A stretch of 64,000 nucleotides of DNA. Source: Brevibacterium picturae (GTDB lineage: Bacteria > Actinomycetota > Actinomycetes > Actinomycetales > Brevibacteriaceae). The first letter of the stretch is position 1. Every line of letters starts with the position of its first letter. The notes beneath the pieces are model-generated. The model was not told the origin of the DNA, ran no database searches, and saw only the letters and a program-made list of their open reading frames with translations. The translations under genes were made by a program, and so were the position numbers. Positions 1 through 7,702 of this stretch are shown one piece after another. The stretch is from positions 1,922,001 through 1,986,000 of the forward strand of contig NZ_LT629739.1 of the NCBI RefSeq assembly GCF_900105045.1, read 5' to 3'.

Positions 1-438
1 GTGAGGCAGCTCCATTCCGGAGAAGATCCGGTCGCCGAAGACGTCGAAGAGTCCGATCTTCCGCAGCTGCAGGTTAATCTTGGGGCGGTCGGCGCTCGAC
101 GCGCACGCGAGCCTGCCAGGGTAGGCGACGGCAAGGGCACGAACCGCCTCGGCGACTCCTGGGATTGCCTCCAATGACATTTCGAGAGCGTCATTGCGAC
201 GCTCACGGAACCGACTGAGCCACTCGGCGTCGATGCGGTAACCGGAATGCTCCTCGATGACGTCTGCCTCATCGCGGAGCATCTTCCCGACGAACCGGGA
301 CACGCACTCATCGCGTGAAATCTGCCATCCCAGCTCATTGAGCATCTCCCACAGAACCGTGTTCGTGAGGCGCTCAGAATCGACGAGAACTCCGTCGCAG
401 TCGAACAGAACAGCAGCATATTTCGGGCTCAGATCCAT
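1..438 (-). CDS. HAD-superfamily phosphatase, C-terminus cut by window edge
   Basis: The 146 visible codons read as the N-terminal two thirds of a haloacid-dehalogenase hydrolase of the beta-phosphoglucomutase/phosphatase type. Motif I is LFDCDGVLVDSE, with nucleophile and acid-base Asp13 and Asp15. A helical cap follows, and a motif II-like serine lies in the CASSADRP segment near residue 110. The family removes phosphate from small metabolites, and the substrate cannot be told from sequence. The ATG at 438 is chosen because a -10-like CAGAAT (450..445) lies exactly 6 nt upstream and there is no Shine-Dalgarno, which suggests a leaderless transcript. Motifs III and IV lie outside the window. 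Confidence 0.85.
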   Translation of the reverse strand, partial: MDLSPKYAAVLFDCDGVLVDSERLTNTVLWEMLNELGWQISRDECVSRFVGKMLRDEADVIEEHSGYRIDAEWLSRFRERRNDALEMSLEAIPGVAEAVRALAVAYPGRLACASSADRPKINLQLRKIGLFDVFGDRIFSGMELPH

Positions 439-508
439 ACCCCGATTCTGCCAGTCGCCACTGACCTGCATTCACCCTCGGTCGCAAGCGACTCGAAGTG
501 GGCCCGGA

Positions 509-1258
509 TCAGCCGACCGACACCGTGGATGCCGAGTAGAGGATGTACGCAGAGACGAGCGCACAGGCGACTATGACCAGCGTGAACAAGGTCAGCCAGG
601 CCCCAGCGGGCAGGCTCGATCCCTGGGCGAGGATGTAGGCGTCGGACTGTTGGATGCGGCGCCGGCGGGTATGCACGCGGATGACCTTGACGAGGTCCTT
701 GAGCGAGCCGATCGCCAGGGCCGTTCCCAGGCCGGCGACGAACACGGAGATCCATTCGACCGGCAGGAACACGACGACGAGCTGTGCGGCCACGGCCGTG
801 ACCACGGCGATCGCGGCGCCGGCGAGGTTCCGAATGAAGATGAGGGCGACGAGCAGGATGAGCGCACCGATCGACAGCGCCAATGGTGCCCATCCCTGGG
901 TCGCCGAAGTGATGAGGACCAGTCCGAGGACGCCGGGTGCCGGGTATCCCCAGAAACCCGACCAGGTGGCGGAGAACCCGACCTTGCCGAAGGAATTCAT
1001 CTGCCCGGAGTGGTCGAAGTTCAGGGAGATCCCCTTGACGACGCGACCGGTCATCAGCGCAGCGAAGGCGTGGCCGAGTTCGTGCACGAAGGTGACGAAC
1101 ATGCCGAAGAAGCGCCAGATCCCCGGCATCAGCGTCACGACCAGCGGAATTCCGAGGACGAACAGCAGCTGCACGGCATCGGGCTCGAAGCCGTCCTGGC
1201 GGCCGAATCCGGACGTGATGGCATCCCACCAGGTCGATACTCCCTGTTTCAGGTCCAT
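509..1258 (-). CDS. M50-type membrane metallopeptidase (M50B-like)
   Basis: This 249-residue polytopic membrane protein carries the zinc-protease signature HELGH at residues 59-63, where the two His bind zinc and Glu60 activates water. Several hydrophobic segments follow, with a basic loop (VHTRRRRIQ) near residue 200. The family is related to site-2 proteases, but these actinobacterial M50B-like proteins are mostly uncharacterised. No PDZ domain is visible. The start is backed by GGAGG about 8 nt upstream on the minus strand. The gene lies upstream of the HAD phosphatase on the same strand with a 70-bp gap, but that gene seems to have its own promoter. Confidence 0.85.
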   Translation of the reverse strand: MDLKQGVSTWWDAITSGFGRQDGFEPDAVQLLFVLGIPLVVTLMPGIWRFFGMFVTFVHELGHAFAALMTGRVVKGISLNFDHSGQMNSFGKVGFSATWSGFWGYPAPGVLGLVLITSATQGWAPLALSIGALILLVALIFIRNLAGAAIAVVTAVAAQLVVVFLPVEWISVFVAGLGTALAIGSLKDLVKVIRVHTRRRRIQQSDAYILAQGSSLPAGAWLTLFTLVIVACALVSAYILYSASTVSVG

Positions 1259-1431
1259 GCGCGCACCTCCGCCGATTCCGGTCCCACTGCCATCAGCTGC
1301 TCGTTCATAGCGGCCCAGTCTAGGAACCGAGTCTGAGTGGCGTCCTCAGGGTCGGCCCTCGGAACCGGGGCCGCGCCCTCAGGGTCGGCCGTCAGAACCG
1401 AACGACCGTATAACCGCAGACCGTCCGGCAT
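1249..1431 (-). CDS. possible 60-residue upstream ORF overlapping the peptidase start
   Basis: An ATG-initiated frame with a GGAGAG-like ribosome site ends 10 nt inside the M50 gene in another frame, so translational coupling is possible. The product has no recognised domain. It contains a short duplication (TADPEGA/RADPEDA) that comes from a 33-bp DNA repeat. I cannot exclude a chance frame in a leader region. Confidence 0.2.
   Translation of the reverse strand: MPDGLRLYGRSVLTADPEGAAPVPRADPEDATQTRFLDWAAMNEQLMAVGPESAEVRAWT
1344..1405. repeat. imperfect 33-bp tandem duplication
   Basis: The 14-mer CCTCAGGGTCGGCC occurs at 1344-1357 and again at 1377-1390. Similar flanks (ctcggaaccg and gtcagaaccg) follow each copy, giving a period of 33 bp. 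It lies in the divergent region between the M50 and LysE genes. Confidence 0.7.
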
Positions 1432-1481
1432 GTGATCGAACTCTCCACGTCAGCCCCTTACCCGCGCTTCGGCCGCGACCA

Positions 1482-1496
1482 TAGAATTCTTCTGTG
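1482..1496 (+). promoter_or_regulatory. leaderless promoter -10 and GTG start of the LysE gene
   Basis: TAGAAT at 1482-1487 is followed after 6 nt by the GTG at 1494. No ribosome-binding site is present, so transcription probably starts at or next to the start codon. The -35 region (about 1459-1464) is weak. Confidence 0.5.
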
Positions 1497-2234
1497 CCGA
1501 CCACCGACGCTCTTCTCGCCTTTCTCGCCGCCGCCCTCGTCATCATCGTGATCCCCGGACCGACGGTGCTCTTCGTCGTCGGCCAATCACTTTCACACGG
1601 CAGACGCTCGGGACTGACGAGCGTGCTCGGCGGCAGCGTCGGCATCATTCCGATCATCGTGGCCGTGGCGTTCGGAGTGGGTACCATCGTCGCCCAATCG
1701 GTCGTCATCTTCACGACCGTGAAAATCCTCGGCGCCGGCTACCTCGTCTACCTGGGCGTTCAGGGAATCCGACATCGCAGAAACGGCAATGAGGTGCCCG
1801 AGGTCCCGTCGGCCTCGCATGCCGACGACAGATCCGTATCACTCGAACCCGACGCCGCGGTTGATCCGAACTCCGCGGTTGATCCCGAGACCGCCGCAGC
1901 CTCGTTCGTCCCCGCCGGGCGTGAGCTCAGCTACCGCTCGATGTTCATGCAGGGCCTCATCGTCGGCATCTCGAACCCGAAGACGATCATCTTCTTCGTC
2001 GCGGCCCTGCCCCAGTTCGTCTCGATCGAGGCCGGGCATGTGCCGCTGCAGATGATCATCCTCGGTCTCCTCTTCCAGGCCCTCGCCCTGTTCTCCGACG
2101 GATCCTGGGCCTTCATCGCCGGCACGGCGCGAAGCTGGTTCGCCCGCTCGCCGAGGCGGATGTCGCGTATCCGCGGAATCGGCGGCGGCATGCTCATCGG
2201 CCTCGGCGGAACGCTGGCCTTCGCCAGTCAGTAG
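1494..2234 (+). CDS. LysE/RhtB-family amino-acid exporter
   Basis: This 246-residue inner-membrane protein has the LysE opening (hydrophobic helix 1, then the conserved PGPTVLFVVGQSLSHGRR) and a C-terminal pair of helices. The family exports amino acids or their analogues by proton antiport. Residues about 95-145, in the cytoplasmic loop after helix 3, form a hydrophilic stretch rich in Asp, Pro and Ala that contains an internal duplication (AVDPNS/AVDPET). This makes the loop longer than in typical 205-215-residue LysE proteins. The substrate is unknown. The GTG start is supported by a leaderless -10 element. Confidence 0.88.
   Translation: MPTTDALLAFLAAALVIIVIPGPTVLFVVGQSLSHGRRSGLTSVLGGSVGIIPIIVAVAFGVGTIVAQSVVIFTTVKILGAGYLVYLGVQGIRHRRNGNEVPEVPSASHADDRSVSLEPDAAVDPNSAVDPETAAASFVPAGRELSYRSMFMQGLIVGISNPKTIIFFVAALPQFVSIEAGHVPLQMIILGLLFQALALFSDGSWAFIAGTARSWFARSPRRMSRIRGIGGGMLIGLGGTLAFASQ
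1855..1885 (+). repeat. 18-bp in-frame tandem duplication inside the LysE loop
   Basis: CCGCGGTTGATCC occurs at 1855-1867 and 1873-1885. The period of 18 bp keeps the reading frame and encodes the doubled AVDP motif of the exporter's long cytoplasmic loop. Confidence 0.75.
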
Positions 2235-2261
2235 CGTCACGTCGCCCGCTGGCAGTGCCCA

Positions 2262-3281
2262 CTATGACGACTGATTCGAAAATGCGGCGTCGAAGGAAAC
2301 CTCCGGGCGCTTCCACAGCAATTCACGGATACGGACGACCGCCTCGGCGGCACCATGGAGCCGGTCCATACCGGCGTCCTCCCATTCGATCGAAATCGGG
2401 CCGGTGTACCCGATCGACCGCAGCGCTCGAAACGCATCTTCCCAGTGCATGTCACCGTGCCCTGTCGACACGAAGTCCCACCCACGCCGAGGATCACCCC
2501 AGGTCAGGTGTGAACCGAGGAATCCGCTCCGTCCGCTCGCAGGCCGGAGCCGTGTGTCTTTGCAGTCGACGTGGTAGATGCGATCGGCGAAATCGGTGAT
2601 GAACCCGATCGTGTCCAGCCCCTGCCACAGCAGGTGGCTCGGATCCCAGTTGAGGCCGAATGCTTCCCGGTGATCGATGCACTCCAACGCCCGCACCGTC
2701 GTCCAGTAGTCGTAGGCGATCTCGGACGGATGAACCTCGTGAGCGAAGTGCACACCTTCACCGTCGAAGACATCGAGGATGGGATTCCACCGGTTGGCGA
2801 AGTCTTCATAGCCGGCATCGATGACGTCGGCGGGGACAGGTGGGAACATCGCCACGTACGGCCAGATCTTCGATCCGGTGAACCCGACGACCGTGTCCAC
2901 GCCGAGCCTTCGGGCCACACGGGCCGCCCGCTCCATGTCCTCGGCGGCTCTCCGGCGCACGCCTTCGGCCTCGCCATCGCCCCACACATAGTCGCGCACG
3001 ATCGCCTGATGACGGAAGTCGATCGGGTCGTCGCACACGGCCTGACCCGCCAGGTGGTTCGAGATCGCCCAGACCTTGAGACCGTGCCTGTCCAATATGT
3101 CGAGACGTGACTGCAGGTACGCCGGATCCTCATCGGCCCTGGCCAGATCCAGGTGATCGCCCGAACATGCGATCTCCAGTCCGTCATAGCCCCAGGACGC
3201 CGCCAGCCGGGCCACCTCCTCGAACGGCAGATCGGCCCATTGGCCGGTGAATAGGGTGACGGGGTGCGAAGTTTCGGTCAT
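2262..3281 (-). CDS. sugar phosphate isomerase/epimerase (TIM barrel), distal gene of the sugar operon
   Basis: This 339-residue protein of the AP-endonuclease-2/xylose-isomerase-like TIM-barrel family has the expected metal-binding positions: FAHEVHPSE (Glu), FGLNWDPSHL (Asp/His), YHVDCKD (His/Asp) and ISIEWED (Glu) near the C-terminus. Such enzymes isomerise or epimerise ketoses, or dehydrate inosose. It is the last gene of the minus-strand operon. Its ATG overlaps the stop of the preceding epimerase by 4 nt and AAGGAG lies just upstream. The pairing with a Gfo/Idh/MocA dehydrogenase suggests an oxidise-then-isomerise route for an imported sugar or cyclitol. The exact substrate is not evident. 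Confidence 0.88.
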   Translation of the reverse strand: MTETSHPVTLFTGQWADLPFEEVARLAASWGYDGLEIACSGDHLDLARADEDPAYLQSRLDILDRHGLKVWAISNHLAGQAVCDDPIDFRHQAIVRDYVWGDGEAEGVRRRAAEDMERAARVARRLGVDTVVGFTGSKIWPYVAMFPPVPADVIDAGYEDFANRWNPILDVFDGEGVHFAHEVHPSEIAYDYWTTVRALECIDHREAFGLNWDPSHLLWQGLDTIGFITDFADRIYHVDCKDTRLRPASGRSGFLGSHLTWGDPRRGWDFVSTGHGDMHWEDAFRALRSIGYTGPISIEWEDAGMDRLHGAAEAVVRIRELLWKRPEVSFDAAFSNQSS

Positions 3282-4270
3282 CGCTGCTCCTTTGCAGAGT
3301 GTTCGGCCTCATCAGAGTATTCGGCCTCTTCAGTGTGAACGCTGGGATCTGCCAGCTCGCCCTCGGCAAGTCGCCGACGCTGCAGTTCGGTGAGGGACTC
3401 GGCGCTGGTCCGCGCCAGTTCGTCCTGGGTCCTGGCCAGGGGTCGCCAGATGGATGCGGCCACGGCGATGGTGTCGTTGTCTGCGGTGAAGCTCTCCAGA
3501 GTCAGAGGTCCCGCATAGGAGATGTCGTCGAGTGCGTCGAAGAAGGAGTCCCAGTCGGTGTGGTCTCCGCCCACGGCTCCACGGTCGTTGCCGCACACCT
3601 GCACGACCCGGCAGTGCTCCCCAGCGGCCCGGATCGCGTCCGCCGGCGAGCGCTCCTCGATGTTCAGGTGATAGCTGTCCAGCGCCAGTCCGACGCCACA
3701 GCCCAGCAGGGGTTCGAGCGCGTCGAGGGCCTGATCGACCGTGTTGATGAGGCTGGTTTCGTAGCGGTTGAACGGCTCCACGGCGAGGCTCACTCCACGA
3801 TCGGCGGCATAGTCGGCAACCGGTCGCAGCGCCTCCCGAAGAGTCTCGACAACCGCGGCACGCTCGCCCGCCTCCATCCTCCAGACCCGACCGGTCGCAG
3901 CCGTGAACGGTCCGGCCACGGTGGGTGAGCCCACCTGGAGAGCCACATCGACGCAGTGGCGCAGATAGTCCTGCGTATCGCCGCGGAACCTCGGATCGAT
4001 GAGGTCACGACCGGGGCCCATCGCCCCGACGATCCGCGCGCCCATGCCCAACCCGGCGAGCACCTCGGCGGCGGTGCCCGGGTCCCAGTCGCCAGGAGTC
4101 TCCACGGGCAGTTCCAGCAGACCGAACCCGAAGCTGCGGGCCCGGTCTGCCAGTTCGCCGAGGCGCTGGGTCGTCAGCGGCGACGTCCACACCCAGGTGT
4201 TGACGCCGATCTCACGAGTGCTGACGTGATTCCCATGCGGGTGACTTCCGTTCTCTCGTGCGTCGATCAT
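3278..4270 (-). CDS. sugar phosphate isomerase/epimerase (TIM barrel), second copy
   Basis: This 330-residue member of the same superfamily as its downstream neighbour is clearly a different subgroup. Motifs such as GVNTWVWTSP near the start, LAVEPFNRYETSL (metal Glu), ALDSYHLNIEE (Asp/His), VQVCGNDRG and LTLESF resemble D-tagatose/D-psicose 3-epimerases, which interconvert ketohexoses at C3. The N-terminal 16 residues are variable, and a GTG at codon 16 is a possible alternative start. The ATG at 4270 is preferred because GGGAGG lies 5 nt upstream. The C-terminal 25 residues are Glu-rich (THTEEAEYSDEAEHS-like) and look disordered. The gene follows the binding-protein gene after 30 bp. Confidence 0.87.
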   Translation of the reverse strand: MIDARENGSHPHGNHVSTREIGVNTWVWTSPLTTQRLGELADRARSFGFGLLELPVETPGDWDPGTAAEVLAGLGMGARIVGAMGPGRDLIDPRFRGDTQDYLRHCVDVALQVGSPTVAGPFTAATGRVWRMEAGERAAVVETLREALRPVADYAADRGVSLAVEPFNRYETSLINTVDQALDALEPLLGCGVGLALDSYHLNIEERSPADAIRAAGEHCRVVQVCGNDRGAVGGDHTDWDSFFDALDDISYAGPLTLESFTADNDTIAVAASIWRPLARTQDELARTSAESLTELQRRRLAEGELADPSVHTEEAEYSDEAEHSAKEQR

Positions 4271-4300
4271 GGCCCCTCCCCGATCATCTTCCGTTCCGGA

Positions 4301-5512
4301 TCAGGGGATCACCCTCTCCTGCCACACCTCCGGGAAGCCGGGCAGATCTTCGCCGCCGAACTTCGCGTAGTGGCCATCGGGCATTCCCTCATTGCGCTCG
4401 AGGTACTCATCGAGGTCCTCGGCCGTGATCGGGCTCTGCGGCAGGACCCATTCGCTCGGAACTTCCTCGCCCTGGAAGATCTTCTCAGCGGCCAGCAGCG
4501 GGGTCCGCCATTGGAAGTTCGTGTACACGGGAGCCAGCGCGGTCATCTCGGTCTCCTTCCACTTGCGCAGGAAGCTCAGCTCGTCCTCGCCGGTCATGAC
4601 GGGATAGTCCTTTCCGGCGTCTTCGAAGGCTTCGATGGCGGACACGGCACCGTCGCCGGCATCCATCCAGATGCCCTGGACGTCGCCCTTGGCCAGCTCG
4701 TCCGAGACGACCTTCTTGATCTCGGCCGGGTCACCCTCGGCGAAGTAGTCGACGACCTCGATCCCGGCCTCCGAGAAGAGTTTGTCGGCGGCGGCCCAGC
4801 GCTGTTCGAGCACGTCGACGCCGGGCAGGATGCGCAGCGCCACGACCTTGTCGCCCTCCTTGAGATTGTCGATGAGGAACTGTGCGGTGTCGATGCCCCA
4901 GGCGAAGCCTCCGATGGGGTGGATGAATGTCACGGCGCAGTCCGTTTCGACTCCGCGGTCGAAGACGATCACGGGCTTGTCCGTCTTGCATGCCCGCTCG
5001 ACCGCAGGCGTGATCGCAGCCGTCGAGTTGGGGGAGATGATGAATCCGTCGCAGTTGCCCTCGGCGATGAAGTAGTCGATGTCGGCGATCTGCGTGTCGT
5101 CGTTGTCCTGGGCGTCGCGGGTCTCCATCTCCGTGATGACGCCGTTCTTCTTCAGCTCCTTCAGCTGCTCGTTCATCGTGATCCACCCCGTCTGCCTCCA
5201 GGGGTTGGAGATCGAGGCGTTGGCGAAGCACATCTTCTTCCCGCCCTCGGACTTGAACTCCGAGGTGTCCTTCATCTCCGGGTTGATCATCTGCAGGTAG
5301 GGCTTGTCGTCCGGGCCCTCCGGTTCGACCTCACGCTGCTTGAACTGCTTGTCGTAGACCTCCTGGTCGAACCATTCCTCGGCCGGCGCCTCCTCCTGCG
5401 CACCGCCGTCTCCTTCCGCCGGCTCCACCGAAGGGTCGGTCGTGCACCCCGCCAATGCGATGAGAGCGCCAGCACTGGCAATGCCGATCGCACTCCTCAG
5501 TCCTCTTCTCAT
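4301..5512 (-). CDS. sugar ABC transporter substrate-binding lipoprotein
   Basis: This 403-residue protein starts with a lipoprotein signal peptide (RR, hydrophobic core, lipobox LAGC with Cys23). A low-complexity acidic linker and a type-I periplasmic-binding fold (RbsB/Peripla_BP_4 class) follow. FIISPNSTAAITPAVERA and PVIVFDRGVETDC match the hinge and ligand regions of ribose/xylose binders. It should be anchored on the outer face of the membrane and deliver a sugar to the two permeases upstream in the operon. GGGAGG lies 7 nt before the ATG, and 16 bp separate it from the permease gene. Confidence 0.9.
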   Translation of the reverse strand: MRRGLRSAIGIASAGALIALAGCTTDPSVEPAEGDGGAQEEAPAEEWFDQEVYDKQFKQREVEPEGPDDKPYLQMINPEMKDTSEFKSEGGKKMCFANASISNPWRQTGWITMNEQLKELKKNGVITEMETRDAQDNDDTQIADIDYFIAEGNCDGFIISPNSTAAITPAVERACKTDKPVIVFDRGVETDCAVTFIHPIGGFAWGIDTAQFLIDNLKEGDKVVALRILPGVDVLEQRWAAADKLFSEAGIEVVDYFAEGDPAEIKKVVSDELAKGDVQGIWMDAGDGAVSAIEAFEDAGKDYPVMTGEDELSFLRKWKETEMTALAPVYTNFQWRTPLLAAEKIFQGEEVPSEWVLPQSPITAEDLDEYLERNEGMPDGHYAKFGGEDLPGFPEVWQERVIP

Positions 5513-5528
5513 GATGTTGCCTCCCTTG

Positions 5529-6650
5529 TCATTCCCGTGCGGCTCCGTCGCCGCCGGTGAGTTGGATCGGCGAAGATTCCCCCGCCGAGGTTGTGCTTGG
5601 GTCCCGCGGCTCGTTCGCCGAGGTGGTATTCGCCGAGGCGGCAGGTCGCTTGCGCTTCTTTGCGAAGACCACCCCGGAGTATGCGACCGCAGCGATGATG
5701 ATCGCTCCCTGGATCGCGTCGCGCATCGTCGCCGGCACCGAGGTGAAGTTGAGCAGAGTGAACAGCGACTCGAGTGTGAAGGCCCCGATCAGTGCGCCGA
5801 CAACGGTTCCCCGCCCACCGCCGAGGACCACACCGCCCAGGACCACGGCAGTGATCGCTGTGAACTCGTAGCCCTGGCCGACCGAGGGGTGGACCCCGGC
5901 GTAACCGGCCAGAAGAACTCCCGCCACCGTTGCCGACAGCGACGACAGGACGAAGGCGAGCGTCTTCGTCCTCCATACGTTCGCTCCAGCGAAGGCCACC
6001 GCCTCGGCGTTGTCGCCGATGGCGACCAGTGTCCTGCCGAATGGCCTGCGTGAGATCCAGACCCCGAATACGATCACGGCGAGCAGGATGAGGACCGCGT
6101 AGGGCAGCAGATCGAGGATCGGGAGACCCTCGAACCCTCCCCGTCCGAGCTGTCGGAAGGACTCGGCCGGGTTGCCCGTCGCAGCCCCTCCCGTCCACCA
6201 CATGACTGCGCCGTGGATGAGGAGCATCGTACCGAGGGTGACGATGAACGAGGGGACCCTGAGCAGAGTCGTGGCCAGCCCGTTGACGATGCCGACCACG
6301 ATTCCGATGATCAGCATGATGATGAGCACCGGCACGGTCTTCGAATCGTCTTCGCCGATGAGATGGCCCGCGGTCATCACCTGCGCGGTGACCACTGCTC
6401 CCATCGACAGGTCGAACTCACCGCTGACGATGACGAAGTACTGACCGATGGCGACGATGGCAACGGGCGAGACTCGCTGGATGAAGCGCATGAGCGCTCC
6501 GGGCTCAGCAAAACCCGGATTGAGGACGACGATGGCGATGAGGATTGCGATGAGAAGAACGACGACGGCGCCGCGCGGATCTGCCGCACGCCCCAGCAGT
6601 CGACGAAGTCCCCCATCGCCGAGGTGGGTCTCAGGAGTTCTCGGATTCAT
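5529..6650 (-). CDS. sugar ABC transporter permease (RbsC type) 1
   Basis: This 373-residue polytopic protein of the BPD_transp_2 (RbsC/XylH) family has about ten hydrophobic helices. The hallmark segment GEFDLSMGAVV lies near residue 75, and TAVVLGGVVLGGGRGTVVGA near the cytoplasmic coupling region. The last 50 residues are hydrophilic and Ser/Thr/Glu-rich. The start overlaps the stop of permease 2 by 4 nt, so the two are likely co-translated. Two distinct permeases with one double ATPase imply a heterodimeric channel. Confidence 0.9.
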   Translation of the reverse strand: MNPRTPETHLGDGGLRRLLGRAADPRGAVVVLLIAILIAIVVLNPGFAEPGALMRFIQRVSPVAIVAIGQYFVIVSGEFDLSMGAVVTAQVMTAGHLIGEDDSKTVPVLIIMLIIGIVVGIVNGLATTLLRVPSFIVTLGTMLLIHGAVMWWTGGAATGNPAESFRQLGRGGFEGLPILDLLPYAVLILLAVIVFGVWISRRPFGRTLVAIGDNAEAVAFAGANVWRTKTLAFVLSSLSATVAGVLLAGYAGVHPSVGQGYEFTAITAVVLGGVVLGGGRGTVVGALIGAFTLESLFTLLNFTSVPATMRDAIQGAIIIAAVAYSGVVFAKKRKRPAASANTTSANEPRDPSTTSAGESSPIQLTGGDGAARE

Positions 6651-7702
6651 CCTTGGCTCCGCTCATGGTCCGGCGCAGGGTTACGGTCGGGGGCGGGTCC
6701 TGCCGCGGTGGTGGAGTCGGTGGGTGAGCGGGTGAAGCGGACTCGGCGGGCGATGACTCGGCGGCGAGCGTAGAGCGCCAAGGCGATGATGATGACGAGG
6801 CCGCGGATGACGTCCTTGAGGAACGGGTTGAACTGCATGACGCTCATGAGGTTGTCGAGGACCGCGAATATCGCGACACCGCCGATGGTGCCCCAGATCG
6901 ATCCGCGGCCGCCCATGAGCACCGTTCCGCCGAGGACGACCGCCGCGATCGACAGCAAGTCGTAGCTGCCCTGTGAACCGACCGTCGGACTGCCGACGCC
7001 CAAACGGCTCGCCAGCAGCAGGCCCGCCAGCCCGGCACAGACGGAACTGCCGATGTGCGCGCCGATGAGCGGCAGACGCTGCCGGACTCCGGAGAGCCGA
7101 GCGACCTCCGAGTTGCCGCCGACAGCGAACAGATGGTGCCCGAACCTGGTTCGGACCAGGATGAACGCCACGAGCCCGGCCAGGGCGAGCATGATGAACG
7201 TCGAGATCGGGACCGGACCGATGCCGGTGGCGCCGAAGAGCTGGAACGACCAGGGAACGCTGCCCTCGGTGCCCTGATAGGTCGTGTCCAGATAGCCTTT
7301 GAGCATCAGTCCGACGCCGAGGGTCGCAACGAATCCGTGAACTCCCAGGACGGTGACGATGAGCCCATTGGCCAGACCGATGCCGGCGGTGACCACCAGG
7401 GTCAGCAGCACCGCAGGGACCACCATCGCATCGTCACCGCTCATCGTCTGCGCCGCGACCAGACTGGCCAAGGACATGACATAGGGAACCGAGAGATCCA
7501 GGGACGCGCCGAGGATGACGAGAGTCTGTCCGATGGCCACGAACCCCAGGACGCTCATGCCGGTGAGAATGTCGCGGATGTTGCCGGGACTGAAGAAGTT
7601 GCGGCCGGTCGTGGCGATAAGGACGGCACCGATGATGAGCACTCCGATGAGCGCGAGATAGACGAGCGCGGTGGTGTCGAGCCGGCGCAGACGAGACTTC
7701 AT
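6647..7702 (-). CDS. sugar ABC transporter permease (RbsC type) 2
   Basis: This 351-residue BPD_transp_2 permease has the equivalent motifs LGASLDLSVPYVMS and AVVLGGTVLMGGRGSIWGT. It is homologous to the adjacent permease but clearly diverged, so this is not a recent duplication. It is flanked by 4-nt start/stop overlaps on both sides. GGGGGAG precedes the ATG. The C-terminus is a short basic and Pro-rich cytoplasmic tail. Confidence 0.9.
   Translation of the reverse strand: MKSRLRRLDTTALVYLALIGVLIIGAVLIATTGRNFFSPGNIRDILTGMSVLGFVAIGQTLVILGASLDLSVPYVMSLASLVAAQTMSGDDAMVVPAVLLTLVVTAGIGLANGLIVTVLGVHGFVATLGVGLMLKGYLDTTYQGTEGSVPWSFQLFGATGIGPVPISTFIMLALAGLVAFILVRTRFGHHLFAVGGNSEVARLSGVRQRLPLIGAHIGSSVCAGLAGLLLASRLGVGSPTVGSQGSYDLLSIAAVVLGGTVLMGGRGSIWGTIGGVAIFAVLDNLMSVMQFNPFLKDVIRGLVIIIALALYARRRVIARRVRFTRSPTDSTTAAGPAPDRNPAPDHERSQG

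Noticed and set aside
2258..2269. 12-mer CCCACTATGACG shared with 51258-51269 as a dispersed element
   Set aside because: Only 12 bases match, with no shared flanks and no hairpin at the first site; chance or minor convergence is likely.
3956..5560. 534-residue plus-strand frame
   Set aside because: Antisense to the epimerase and binding-protein genes; composition is that of a shadow frame.
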